In this document: one piece after another, positions 34,739-43,821 of the stretch
Position numbering within the stretch: the stretch's first letter is position 1
Layout: each line of letters opens with the position of its first letter
From: Caulobacter sp. X
Lineage (GTDB): Bacteria; Pseudomonadota; Alphaproteobacteria; Caulobacterales; Caulobacteraceae
Reading direction: 5' to 3'
Assembly: GCF_002742635.1 (NCBI RefSeq)
Contig: NZ_PEGF01000001.1
Location: 2,294,001-2,358,000, forward strand
DNA: 64,000 nt
Position numbers and translations under genes: made by a program
Notes under the pieces: model-generated
Databases searched by the model: none
Seen by the model: only the letters and a program-made list of their open reading frames with translations
What the model was told of the DNA's origin: nothing

Positions 34739-35617
34739 CTACCCTTTGGCGGCGATCGCCTCGGCCACCGCCACCAGCCGCTCGGCCTGCGCCAGATGCA
34801 GACGTTCGGCCATCTTGCCGTCCACCCGCAAGGCGCCTTTGCCAGAATTTTCCGGCGCGTTGAAGGCGGCGATCACCGCGCGGCTCCAGGCGATGTCCTC
34901 GGGCGAGGGCGAAAAGACCCGGTTGCAGATCTCCAGATGCTTGGGGTGGATCAGGGTCTTGCCGTCGAAACCGAAGTCGACGCCCTGCACGCAGACCGCC
35001 TCCAGCGCCTCGAGATCCTCGATGTCGTTGTGGACGCCGTCCAGGATCGCCAGGCCGTGCGCCCGCGCCGCCGCCACCGACAGGGTCAGCAGCGGCAGAA
35101 ACGGCGCGCGGTCGGGCGTCTGACGGGCCCGCATCTCCTTGGCGAAGTCATTGACGCCCATCACCCAGGCCGAAAGGCGCGTGCCGTGCGAGGCCTCGGC
35201 CATCTCCCATAGATGGAAGGCCGCCTTGGCGGTCTCGATCATGGTCCACAGGCGCGTGGCCGGCGGAGCGGCGTGCAGGCGCTGGTCGTAGAGGCGCACG
35301 TCGCCGGCGTCATTGACCTTGGGAACGAGCACCGCGTCGGGGCCAGCCTCGGCCGCGGCGGCCAGGTCCTCGGCTCCCCAAGGGGTGTCGAGGCCGTTGA
35401 CCCGGATCACGACCTCGCGATCGCCAAAGCCCCCTGCCCGCACCGCCGCCACGGCCGCCTCGCGCGCCGCCGGCTTGGACTCCGGGGCGACCGCGTCCTC
35501 CAGGTCCAGGATGATCACGTCGGCGGGCAGGGTGCGGGCCTTCTCGACCGCCTTGGCGTTGGAGGCGGGCATGTAGAGGGCGCTGCGGCGCGGACGGCTC
35601 GGCAAGTCGATGGTCAT
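34739..35617 (-). CDS. CitE-like CoA-ester lyase (HpcH/HpaI family)
   Basis: 292 residues from the ATG at 35617, supported by GGGGAG six bases upstream; the open frame extends further but without a ribosome site. It starts RRSALYMPASNAKAVEKA, with the metal-binding DLEDAVAP and the later Glu in TMIETAKAA, as in CitE, malyl-CoA lyase and citramalyl-CoA lyase. The likely reaction is cleavage or formation of a beta-hydroxyacyl-CoA such as malyl- or citramalyl-CoA. No CitD or CitF genes are nearby, which argues against citrate lyase. A CTGC-N3-GCAG palindrome lies upstream. Confidence 0.85.
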   Translation of the reverse strand: MTIDLPSRPRRSALYMPASNAKAVEKARTLPADVIILDLEDAVAPESKPAAREAAVAAVRAGGFGDREVVIRVNGLDTPWGAEDLAAAAEAGPDAVLVPKVNDAGDVRLYDQRLHAAPPATRLWTMIETAKAAFHLWEMAEASHGTRLSAWVMGVNDFAKEMRARQTPDRAPFLPLLTLSVAAARAHGLAILDGVHNDIEDLEALEAVCVQGVDFGFDGKTLIHPKHLEICNRVFSPSPEDIAWSRAVIAAFNAPENSGKGALRVDGKMAERLHLAQAERLVAVAEAIAAKG

Positions 35618-35661
35618 GGTGCTCCCCGGATCGGTTTTCTGTGTTGGCCGCAGCTTAGCAT

Positions 35662-35678
35662 TGCTGCGCCGCAGCAAA
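35662..35678. promoter_or_regulatory. Palindromic operator upstream of the CitE-like gene
   Basis: TTGCTGCG (35662-35669) and CGCAGCAA (35671-35678) form a perfect palindrome around one base, 45 bp upstream of the CitE-like ATG and 70 bp from the divergent DUF2237 ATG. It contains CTGC-N3-GCAG, the core I recall for the polyhydroxybutyrate regulator PhaR in Rhodobacter and Paracoccus. Assignment to PhaR is an inference. Confidence 0.55.
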
Positions 35679-35747
35679 AGCCTTCCGCTTGGGGTAGGCG
35701 GCGGAATACGGTCTTGGCGCCTCCCGCATTGGGGATAGGATCGGACC

Positions 35748-36128
35748 ATGACCATGCGGTACGACAAGAACGCCAAGAACGTGCTGGGCGGCGAACTCGT
35801 CCCCTGCTCCCTGAACCCGGTGACCGGCTTTTATCGCAACGGCTGCTGCGAAACCGGGCCGCACGACCTGGGCCTGCACACCGTCTGCGCGGTGATGACC
35901 GACGAGTTCCTGGCCTTTTCGAAGTCGCGCGGCAACGACCTCTCGACGCCCCGCCCCGACCTGGCCTTCCCGGGCCTGAAGGCCGGCGACCGCTGGTGCC
36001 TGTGCGCCGGCCGCTGGACCGAGGCCCTCGAAGCCGGCATGGCGCCCCAGGTGGTGCTGGAAGCGACCCACGAAGAGATGCTGGCCGTCGCGCCGCTGGG
36101 CGTGCTGAAGGATCACGCCGCCGCCTGA
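35748..36128 (+). CDS. DUF2237 family protein
   Basis: 126 residues (an in-frame ATG two codons later is equally possible). It matches DUF2237: NVLGGELVPCSLNPVTGFYRNGCCETG, then DLGLHTVCAVMTDEFLAFSKSRGNDLSTPRP and LKAGDRWCLCAGRWTEAL, ending in PLGVLKDHA. Six cysteines, several in pairs (CC and CLC), could bind metal or be redox active. The family has no established function. It reads away from the CitE-like gene, with the candidate operator between them. Confidence 0.9.
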   Translation: MTMRYDKNAKNVLGGELVPCSLNPVTGFYRNGCCETGPHDLGLHTVCAVMTDEFLAFSKSRGNDLSTPRPDLAFPGLKAGDRWCLCAGRWTEALEAGMAPQVVLEATHEEMLAVAPLGVLKDHAAA

Positions 36129-36504
36129 CACGGCGTCTCGGCTTCACGCGATCGCTCGCTGAAGGTGCTGGGGGAGGCGACGGAGCGGCCGGGCGAACCT
36201 GGAGACCGTGAGTGTGATTTGCGTTTCGGCTCGGACGACCGCTCCGTCAGGCTGTTCTTGCCCGTAAGGATGGGGGGCGTGAGCGTGTTTCAGCTCGGGA
36301 CCCCACTAGCCCCCGGACGGGCGCGGACCAACTGGAGCGGCTACATCCGTGTCCAGCCCGACGATCCGCGATAGGCGGCTTGTACGATCACCGCCCTGTC
36401 GCTCCGCTCTTGGCCTTGATCCCGAACCGCCCCGTCACCCGCGCGCGCTCCTGAAGAGTAAGCCGCGCGGCCCGCCGAGCCGGACGGGGACCGAAAAGCG
36501 GCCC

Positions 36505-36608
36505 CGCTCAACCTATCCCCATCGCCGCGACTCCTTGCGAGAGACCGGTCTGCGAGCAGACCGTTGGGCCGGATCCAAGCGCCCTCCCCCGCGACGGGGA
36601 CGGCTTTG
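36505..36608. repeat. Extragenic palindrome cluster A
   Basis: CGGTCTGC-GA-GCAGACCG (36546-36563) is a perfect 8-bp-arm palindrome. It is flanked by imperfectly complementary sequence: CTATCCCCATCGCCGCGACTCC on the left, listed here as its first 20 bases only in effect (36511-36532), and the GTCGCGGGG-type stretch at 36584-36602. Nested symmetry of this kind is characteristic of dispersed REP-like elements. Confidence 0.55.
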
Positions 36609-36723
36609 ATTGTGCGCGCGGTTTCAACGCGGATGATCCAGCGGCGTGTAAAAGTGAGAAGGGATTGATTTTGCTCACTTCGATTCCGGATATGCCGAGC
36701 ATACAGGCGCTCCAATCCCCGTA

Positions 36724-36821
36724 CTTGCCCCCTCCGCGCTGACGCGCTCCTCCCCCGGAGGGGGAAGAAGGCAGGGCGTCCTTCTGCCCCCTCCGGGGGC
36801 GGACGACCACGCAAAGCGTGG
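36724..36821. repeat. Extragenic palindrome cluster B
   Basis: Three hairpins follow one another: CCCCC-GGA-GGGGG at 36752-36764, GCCCCC-TCC-GGGGGC at 36786-36800 and CCACGC-AAA-GCGTGG at 36807-36821. The first two are also complementary to each other, so a long cruciform can form. The composition CCCCCTCCG and CCTCCCCCGG resembles the galU-queG element at 15610-15709, suggesting one repeat family. Confidence 0.7.
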
Positions 36822-36948
36822 GGGCCCTCGGCGGCGGCAAGCGCCCCAGAACAGCGGAAAACAGACACGGAATAGTTCGTGAAATTGTCTTCCACCCCTT
36901 ATAGGAGTTCGGCTTCCGAGCCTTGTCCAAACTCTACCAGGTGACTTG

Positions 36949-38586
36949 ATGCACGACCGCGCCGGCCTTCGCGCTCTTCCGGAAGATCTTGTCGATCTCG
37001 ACGCCCTGATCGGCGCCTATTACGAGATCAAGCCGGACATCTCGAGCCCGGCGCAGAAGGTCGTGTTCGGCACTTCGGGCCACCGTGGCTCAAGTCTGGA
37101 CGGCGCCTTCAACGAAGCCCACATCCTGGCGGTCACCCAGGCGATCGTCGAATACCGCGCCGCCCAGGGCGTGACCGGCCCGCTGTTCGTCGGCCGCGAC
37201 ACTCACGGCCTGTCCGAGCCCGCTTGGCGCTCGGTGCTGGAAGTGCTGGCGGGCAACGGCGTCGAGACCCTGGTCGACTCCCGCGACGGCTTCACCCCGA
37301 CCCCGGCGGTGTCGCACGCCATCCTGACCCACAATCGTCAGGGCGGAGCGCAAGCCGACGGCCTGCTGCTGACGCCGTCGCACAATCCGCCGCGCGATGG
37401 CGGCATCAAGTACAACCCGCCCTCCGGCGGTCCGGCCGGTTCGGACGCCACTTCGGCCATCGCCGCCCGCGCCAATGAGCTCCTCGCCCAGGGCCTGTCG
37501 GGCGTGAAGCGCGTCCCGTTCGAGACCGCCCGCAAGACCGTCGGCGACTACGACTTCCTGGGCCGCTATGTCGACGACCTGCCGGCGGTGATCGACATCG
37601 CCGCCATCCGCGCGGCCAAGGTGCGGATCGGCACCGACCCGCTGGGCGGCGCGGCCGTCGCCTATTGGGGCGCGATCGCCGAGCGCCACGGCCTGGACCT
37701 GACCGTGGTCAACGACGCCGTCGACCCGCGCTGGGCGTTCATGCCGCTCGATACCGACGGCAAGATCCGCATGGACTGCTCGTCGGCCTCGGCGATGGCC
37801 AATCTGATCGGGATCATGAAGGGCGGCGCGGCCTATGATGTGGCCACCGGCAATGACGCCGACGCAGACCGCCATGGGATCGTCACCCCCGACGGCGGGC
37901 TGATGAACCCCAACCACTATCTGGCCGCGGCGATCTCGTACCTGTTCAGCCATCGTCCCGGCTGGGCCGCGGACACGGCGGTCGGCAAGACCCTGGTCTC
38001 GTCCTCGATGATCGACCGCGTGGTCGCCGGCCTCGGCCGCCGCCTGCTCGAAGTGCCCGTCGGCTTCAAATATTTCGTGCCGGGCCTCTTGGACGGCTCG
38101 GTCGGCTTCGGCGGCGAGGAGTCGGCCGGCGCCGCCTTCCTGCGCCACGACGGCGGGGTGTGGACCACCGACAAGGACGGCATCCAGCTGGCCTTGCTGG
38201 CCGCCGAGATCCAGGCGGTGACGGGCCAGAGCGCCAGCCAGCTCTACGCCGGCCTGACTGAACAATATGGGGCGCCGGCCTACGCCCGCGTCGACGCCCC
38301 GGCCAGCCGCGAGGAGAAGGCGCGCCTGTCCAAGCTCAGCCCCAGCGACGTCTCGGCCAAGACCCTGGCCGGCGAGGCGATCACCGACATCCTCACCGCC
38401 GCCCCCGGCAACGGCGAGGCGATCGGCGGCCTGAAGGTCTGCACGAAGAACGCCTGGTTCGCCGCCCGGCCGTCCGGCACCGAGGACGTTTACAAGGTCT
38501 ATGCGGAGTCGTTCCTGGGTCCGGATCACCTGAAGCAGGTGCAGGCCGAGGCGCGCGAGGTGGTGGCGGGCGCGCTGGCGGGGTAG
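36949..38586 (+). CDS. pgm: Phosphoglucomutase (alpha-D-glucose phosphate-specific)
   Basis: 545 residues from the ATG at 36949 (a TTG codon directly precedes it). It interconverts glucose-6-phosphate and glucose-1-phosphate. GTSGHRGSS near the N-terminus is the phosphate-proximal loop, [13 protein letters not shown] holds the phosphoserine, [12 protein letters not shown] binds Mg2+, FGGEESAGA is the sugar-binding loop and [10 protein letters not shown] the phosphate-binding loop. Length and motifs match E. coli Pgm rather than the shorter ManB/GlmM enzymes. Its product feeds GalU and RmlA, both encoded in this window. Confidence 0.96.
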   Translation: MHDRAGLRALPEDLVDLDALIGAYYEIKPDISSPAQKVVFGTSGHRGSSLDGAFNEAHILAVTQAIVEYRAAQGVTGPLFVGRDTHGLSEPAWRSVLEVLAGNGVETLVDSRDGFTPTPAVSHAILTHNRQGGAQADGLLLTPSHNPPRDGGIKYNPPSGGPAGSDATSAIAARANELLAQGLSGVKRVPFETARKTVGDYDFLGRYVDDLPAVIDIAAIRAAKVRIGTDPLGGAAVAYWGAIAERHGLDLTVVNDAVDPRWAFMPLDTDGKIRMDCSSASAMANLIGIMKGGAAYDVATGNDADADRHGIVTPDGGLMNPNHYLAAAISYLFSHRPGWAADTAVGKTLVSSSMIDRVVAGLGRRLLEVPVGFKYFVPGLLDGSVGFGGEESAGAAFLRHDGGVWTTDKDGIQLALLAAEIQAVTGQSASQLYAGLTEQYGAPAYARVDAPASREEKARLSKLSPSDVSAKTLAGEAITDILTAAPGNGEAIGGLKVCTKNAWFAARPSGTEDVYKVYAESFLGPDHLKQVQAEAREVVAGALAG

Positions 38587-38619
38587 CCCTCCGCCTTCGC
38601 ACGGTTTATACGCCGCGCC

Positions 38620-40278
38620 ATGTTTGAAGGCCTCTCCCCCCTCGCCCGTGACGCCCGCTCCTGGCCCTTCGAGCAGGCGCGCGCCACGATCGCCCGCGTC
38701 CTGCGCGTGCGCCTCCCCGACCGCGCCGACCAGGAGGCCGCCAAGGCCCTGATCGACGCCGGCAAGACCGACGAGGCGGTGAAAGCCTATCCGGCCCTGG
38801 CCAAGGCCGTGATCTTCGAGACGGGCTACGGGCCGTCGGGCCTGCCGCATCTGGGCACGTTCGGCGAGGTCGCGCGCACCACGATGGTGCGCAGCGCCTT
38901 CCGCGCCCTGACCGACGAAGCCATCCCGACGCGCCTGATCGCCTTCAGCGACGACATGGACGGCCTGCGCAAGGTTCCCGAGAACATCGAGAACAAGCAG
39001 CCGCTGATCGAGGACCTGGGCAAGCCGCTCACCGTGGTCCGCGACCCCTTCGGCACCCACGACAGCTTCGGCGCCCACAACAACGCCCGCTTGCGCGCGT
39101 TCCTGGACGGCTTCGGTTTCGAGTACGAGTTCGTCAGCTCGACCGCCTGCTACAAGGGCGGAATGTTCGACGCGACCCTGCTGACGGCCCTGGAGCGCTT
39201 CGACGCGATCCAGAAGGTCATGCTGCCGACCCTGGGCGAGGAGCGCCGCGCGACCTATTCGCCGTTCCTGCCGATCAGCCCGACCACCGGCCGCGTGCTG
39301 CAGGTCCCGACCCTGGAGCGCAATGTCGAGAAGGGCACGATCGTCTTCCAGGACGAGGACGGCCGCAATGTCGAGGTCCCGGTCACCGGCGGCCACGTGA
39401 AGATGCAGTGGAAGCCCGACTGGGCCATGCGCTGGACCGCGCTGGGCGTCGACTACGAGATGTCGGGCAAGGACCTGATCGACTCGGTCAAGGCCTCGGG
39501 CGCGATCTGCAAGGCGCTGGGCGGGGTTCCGCCGGAGGGCTTCAACTACGAGCTCTTCCTGGACGAGAACAACCAGAAGATCTCCAAGTCCAAGGGCAAC
39601 GGCCTCTCGATGGAGGACTGGCTGCGGTACGGCGCGCCCGAGAGCCTGTCGTACTACATGTTCCAGAGCCCCAAGTCGGCCAAGAAGCTCTATTTCGACG
39701 TCATCCCCAAGGCGACGGACGAGTACCTGCAGCAGCTGGACGCCTATCCGCGCCAGGAGCCGGCCAAGCAGCTGGACAACCCCGTCTGGCACATCCACAC
39801 GGGCCGCCCGCCGCAGCACGGCTCGCCGGTGTCGTTCAGCCTGATGCTGAACCTGGTCTCGGCCGCCGACGCCTCGACCAAGGAGATCCTCTGGGGCTTC
39901 CTGTCGCGCTACATCCCGGGCGCGACGCCGGAAAGCCAGCCGCTGCTGGATCGTCTGGCCGGCTATGCGATCAACTACTACGAGGACTTCGTGAAGCCCT
40001 CGAAGGTGTTCCGCGCGCCCAGCGCCCAGGAACGCGTGGCCATGCTGGACCTCCTGGCCAAGTTGAAGGCCATGCCGGCCGGAACCCAGGATGCCGAGCT
40101 GATCCAGAACGAGGTGTTCGAGGTGGGCAAGACGCACGGCTTCGACCCGCTGCGCGCCTGGTTCCAGGCCCTCTACGAGGTGCTGCTGGGCCAGAGCCAG
40201 GGTCCCCGCTTCGGTTCGTTCGCGGCCATCTTCGGCGTCGATCGCACGGTGGCGCTGATCGAGGAGAAGCTGGGCTGA
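38620..40278 (+). CDS. lysK: Class I lysyl-tRNA synthetase
   Basis: 552 residues. The HIGH-type motif is [10 protein letters not shown] and the KMSKS motif is KISKSKGN, both diagnostic of a Rossmann-fold class I enzyme rather than the class II LysS of most bacteria. Class I LysRS is the archaeal type, also found in alphaproteobacteria and spirochaetes. The C-terminal helical region is for tRNA binding ([22 protein letters not shown]). It starts 33 bp after pgm and so may share its transcript. The leader of the small downstream gene starts only 49 bp after its stop. Confidence 0.96.
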   Translation: MFEGLSPLARDARSWPFEQARATIARVLRVRLPDRADQEAAKALIDAGKTDEAVKAYPALAKAVIFETGYGPSGLPHLGTFGEVARTTMVRSAFRALTDEAIPTRLIAFSDDMDGLRKVPENIENKQPLIEDLGKPLTVVRDPFGTHDSFGAHNNARLRAFLDGFGFEYEFVSSTACYKGGMFDATLLTALERFDAIQKVMLPTLGEERRATYSPFLPISPTTGRVLQVPTLERNVEKGTIVFQDEDGRNVEVPVTGGHVKMQWKPDWAMRWTALGVDYEMSGKDLIDSVKASGAICKALGGVPPEGFNYELFLDENNQKISKSKGNGLSMEDWLRYGAPESLSYYMFQSPKSAKKLYFDVIPKATDEYLQQLDAYPRQEPAKQLDNPVWHIHTGRPPQHGSPVSFSLMLNLVSAADASTKEILWGFLSRYIPGATPESQPLLDRLAGYAINYYEDFVKPSKVFRAPSAQERVAMLDLLAKLKAMPAGTQDAELIQNEVFEVGKTHGFDPLRAWFQALYEVLLGQSQGPRFGSFAAIFGVDRTVALIEEKLG

Positions 40279-40327
40279 GTATCGGTGCGACGAAACCGCC
40301 CAGCGACACCTTGCCTGGCAGATGAAC

Positions 40328-40415
40328 GAAGACTGAATTCGGTATTAAGGGTCTGACCACTTTTGTGAGTCTAAGGTCCGATCTTCAGGACCAGGACAGT
40401 CTTCAAGGTCAGACC
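40328..40415 (+). promoter_or_regulatory. Structured 5' leader or operator of the 69-residue protein gene
   Basis: Three perfect inverted repeats lie in 88 bp before the ATG at 40417: A GAAGACTG (40328-40335) with CAGTCTTC (40397-40404); B GGTCTGACC (40350-40358) with GGTCAGACC (40407-40415); C GGTCC (40375-40379) with GGACC (40388-40392). C nests in B, while A and B cross, so the RNA can form either alternative folds or a pseudoknot. The probable ribosome site AAGG (40405-40408) abuts A' and enters B', so B pairing would hide it. B arms are also individually palindromic (GGTC-N-GACC), leaving a DNA operator as an alternative. Confidence 0.55.
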
Positions 40416-40416
40416 A

Positions 40417-40626
40417 ATGGCTTCGTTCACCCTCCGCCCCACCGATCGACAGAAGTTCGATTCTCTGCTCGGCGGCATCGTTCAGCAGTTCCCCGACGCC
40501 CACGTCGAGGCCGCGCACAACGACACCTGGCAGTCGTATCGCGTCGACGTGTCGTGCGCCGATCCGGCCGCCGGCCCCCTGATCGCCTGGCTGCTCGACA
40601 CCCACGGCGACTGCCCGCGCACGTAA
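40417..40626 (+). CDS. Small conserved-looking protein of unknown function
   Basis: 69 residues, acidic/neutral and soluble, with no signal peptide: MASFTLRPTDRQKFDSLLGG, then QFPDAHVEAAHNDTWQSYRVDVSC and a C-terminal LIAWLLDTHGDCPRT. Codon usage is normal for the genome and AAGG lies about eight bases before the ATG. I do not recognise a family. It looks like a small alpha/beta domain. Two cysteines (DVSC and DCPRT) might pair. Its leader is elaborate (40328-40415), and it is convergent with the S24 repressor gene 15 bp away. Confidence 0.7.
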   Translation: MASFTLRPTDRQKFDSLLGGIVQQFPDAHVEAAHNDTWQSYRVDVSCADPAAGPLIAWLLDTHGDCPRT

Positions 40627-40641
40627 AGTCTTCTAGGCCGG

Positions 40642-41280
40642 CTACTGGCTGGCCCAGACGATCCGCGCGATCCAGGCGACCTCGTCCCGCGACAGCAGGC
40701 GGTCGCCCTCGCGCCCGAGCGCCGAAAACTCGATCGTCCTGGCCGTGACCCGGCCCAGCTCCCGCACCAGAACCTCGCCCGCATGGGTCCGCGCCACCAC
40801 GCGGTCGCCCTTGCGCGGCTCGAGCGTGGGCGAGACCAGGAGGCGGTCGCCGTCGCGATAGACCGGCGTCAGGGCGTCACCCGACACCTCCAGCGCGAAC
40901 AGGCCCTCGCCGAGATCCGGCGCGGCGACTTCGTCCCAGCCCGCCCCCACGGGCATGCCCGCCGCGTCGAAGAAGCCCTCCTGCCCGGCCTGGGCCAGGC
41001 CGATCAGCGGCGCGCCCCGCCTTGCGCTCGCGCCGCCGGACTGTTCGGTCAGGGCCGCGAACTCCGAGAAATTGACCCCCGTCGCTTCCAGCAGCTTGGC
41101 CAGGCTCTCGGTCGAGGGCCAGCGCGCCCGGCCGTCGGCCTCGGTCGAGCCGCGCTTGGAGCGGTTGAAGCTGGTGGGATCCAGGCCCGCCATCCGGGCC
41201 ATGGCTGACGGCGTCATGTCGAAGCGCTCGGCCAGGGCGTCGATGGCCCGCCAGATTTCGCCGTGAGAGAGGGTCGCCAT
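40642..41280 (-). CDS. S24/LexA-like repressor with substituted catalytic dyad
   Basis: 212 residues. The N-terminal half is a helix-turn-helix (IWRAIDALAERFDMTPSAMARM and DPTSFNRSKRG). The C-terminal half is an S24 peptidase domain (GEGLFALEVSGDALTPVYRDGDRLLV, KGDRVVARTHAGEVLVREL). In active members the core reads GDSM and the general base is a Lys in the EV-x-VK strand; here the Ser position is Ala136 and the Lys position Arg173. The Ala-Gly cleavage pair is still present (AQAGQEGFF, 98-99). Self-cleavage is therefore unlikely, and it may be a constitutive or ligand-controlled repressor. Confidence 0.85.
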   Translation of the reverse strand: MATLSHGEIWRAIDALAERFDMTPSAMARMAGLDPTSFNRSKRGSTEADGRARWPSTESLAKLLEATGVNFSEFAALTEQSGGASARRGAPLIGLAQAGQEGFFDAAGMPVGAGWDEVAAPDLGEGLFALEVSGDALTPVYRDGDRLLVSPTLEPRKGDRVVARTHAGEVLVRELGRVTARTIEFSALGREGDRLLSRDEVAWIARIVWASQ

Positions 41281-41349
41281 CCGGCGTCTCCTTTGACGAT
41301 CGTGGCCTTCGAGACGGGAAAATACGCCCGCCGGCCTAGGAAAGTAAAC

Positions 41350-41366
41350 CTATGGCGACAGCATAG
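41350..41366. promoter_or_regulatory. Candidate operator of the S24 repressor
   Basis: CTATG (41350-41354) and CATAG (41362-41366) are a 5-bp inverted repeat with a 7-bp spacer, 70 bp upstream of the repressor ATG in the 199-bp region shared with the MerR gene. The geometry fits a lambda-type repressor dimer site, but only one copy is seen. Confidence 0.3.
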
Positions 41367-41370
41367 ATTG

Positions 41371-41386
41371 ACGTTTACGTAAGCGT
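41371..41386. promoter_or_regulatory. Near-perfect palindrome, probable MerR-family operator
   Basis: ACGTTTACGTAAGCGT is a 16-bp near-palindrome (one mismatched pair) with a central TTACGTAA; TTGACG flanks it as TTGACGTTTACGTAAGCG. It lies 94 bp upstream of the MerR regulator. The TTACGTAA-like core and MerR context resemble operators of the fatty-acid and branched-chain regulators (LiuR type). It is the best candidate control site for the downstream beta-oxidation genes. Confidence 0.65.
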
Positions 41387-41479
41387 TGACGCTGCCCCGG
41401 GATCGGGTTTAGGGTGATCGACGATAACCAAGCGGCCCGGCCGCAGTAGCCAGGCCCTCTTCACCGGGAGGTTTAAACC

Positions 41480-41959
41480 ATGGCCGACCTGCGTCGCCCC
41501 GAGCGGACATTCACGATCCGCCAGCTCTGCAACGAATTCAAAGCCACGCCGCGCGCTTTGCGCTTCTACGAGGACAAGGGCCTGCTGAGCCCCGCGCGCG
41601 AAGGGCTGAACCGCGTCTATTCGCACAAGGACCGCGTCCGCCTGCAGCTGATCCTGCGCGGCAAGCGCGTGGGCCTGTCGCTGTCGGAAATCCGCGAGCT
41701 GCTGGACCTCTATGACGAGAACGACCAGGGCGCGGCCCAGATGGCCCGCTCGCTGAAGAAGTTCCGCGAACGCGCCACGGCGCTGGAGCAGCAGCGCGAC
41801 GACATCGACAACGCTCTGGTCGAGCTGCGCGAGGCGTGCGACCGCCTCGAACGCCGCCTCGCCGAGATCCGCCCCGACCTGCTGCCGCGCGCGGCCGACT
41901 ACGAGCAGGTGCTGCGCGCCCGCCTCGACGGTCACGCCGAGGCCATGCTGGGCAAGTAA
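41480..41959 (+). CDS. MerR-family regulator of the beta-oxidation genes
   Basis: 159 residues. Residues 10-80 are a MerR winged helix (FTIRQLCNEFKATPRALRFYE, then GLLSPAREGLNRVY). A long coiled coil (LKKFRERATALEQQRDDIDNALVELREACDRLE) mediates dimerisation. It lacks the cysteines of metal-sensing MerR proteins. It is followed 66 bp downstream by acyl-CoA dehydrogenase, thiolase and FadJ-type genes, so it probably senses an acyl-CoA, as LiuR-type regulators do. An AGGAGG-like GGGAGG precedes the ATG. Confidence 0.9.
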   Translation: MADLRRPERTFTIRQLCNEFKATPRALRFYEDKGLLSPAREGLNRVYSHKDRVRLQLILRGKRVGLSLSEIRELLDLYDENDQGAAQMARSLKKFRERATALEQQRDDIDNALVELREACDRLERRLAEIRPDLLPRAADYEQVLRARLDGHAEAMLGK

Positions 41960-42025
41960 GACCCTGGCGTCGCTCTCGGGCGGCGCCGCATCCCTTTCCT
42001 TCTCCGTTCCTCCCAGGACCGTTTC

Positions 42026-43819
<1,794 letters not shown>

Positions 43820-43821
43820 TC

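Larger units (their letters stand above)
36129..36948. other. 820-bp gene-poor, palindrome-rich interval before pgm
   Basis: No convincing gene is found. One frame in register with DUF2237 (about 36165-36374, GTG to TAG) continues after its stop with protein-like text (RSLKVLGEATERPGE, VRLFLPVRMGGVSVF, TNWSGYIRVQPDDPR). Its third-position GC looks lower than in neighbouring genes, so it may be a decayed or foreign remnant. The remainder contains two clusters of GC-rich palindromes, listed separately. I looked for tmRNA (tag codons, CCA end), RNase P RNA and SRP RNA signatures and saw none. The last ~60 bp (TTGTCT then TTATAG near 36881-36904) may hold the pgm promoter. Confidence 0.5.

Noticed and set aside
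36129-36948. tmRNA, RNase P RNA, 6S RNA or SRP RNA
   Set aside because: I looked for the tag reading frame, the CCA acceptor end, the GAGGAAAGTCCGG core of RNase P and the GGAAGGGAGCAGCC loop of SRP RNA on both strands and saw none.
37090-40137. A 1015-codon antisense frame across pgm and lysK
   Set aside because: Both overlapping genes have complete diagnostic motifs. The antisense text is Arg/Gly/Ala/Asp-rich without domains, as expected from third-position GC bias.
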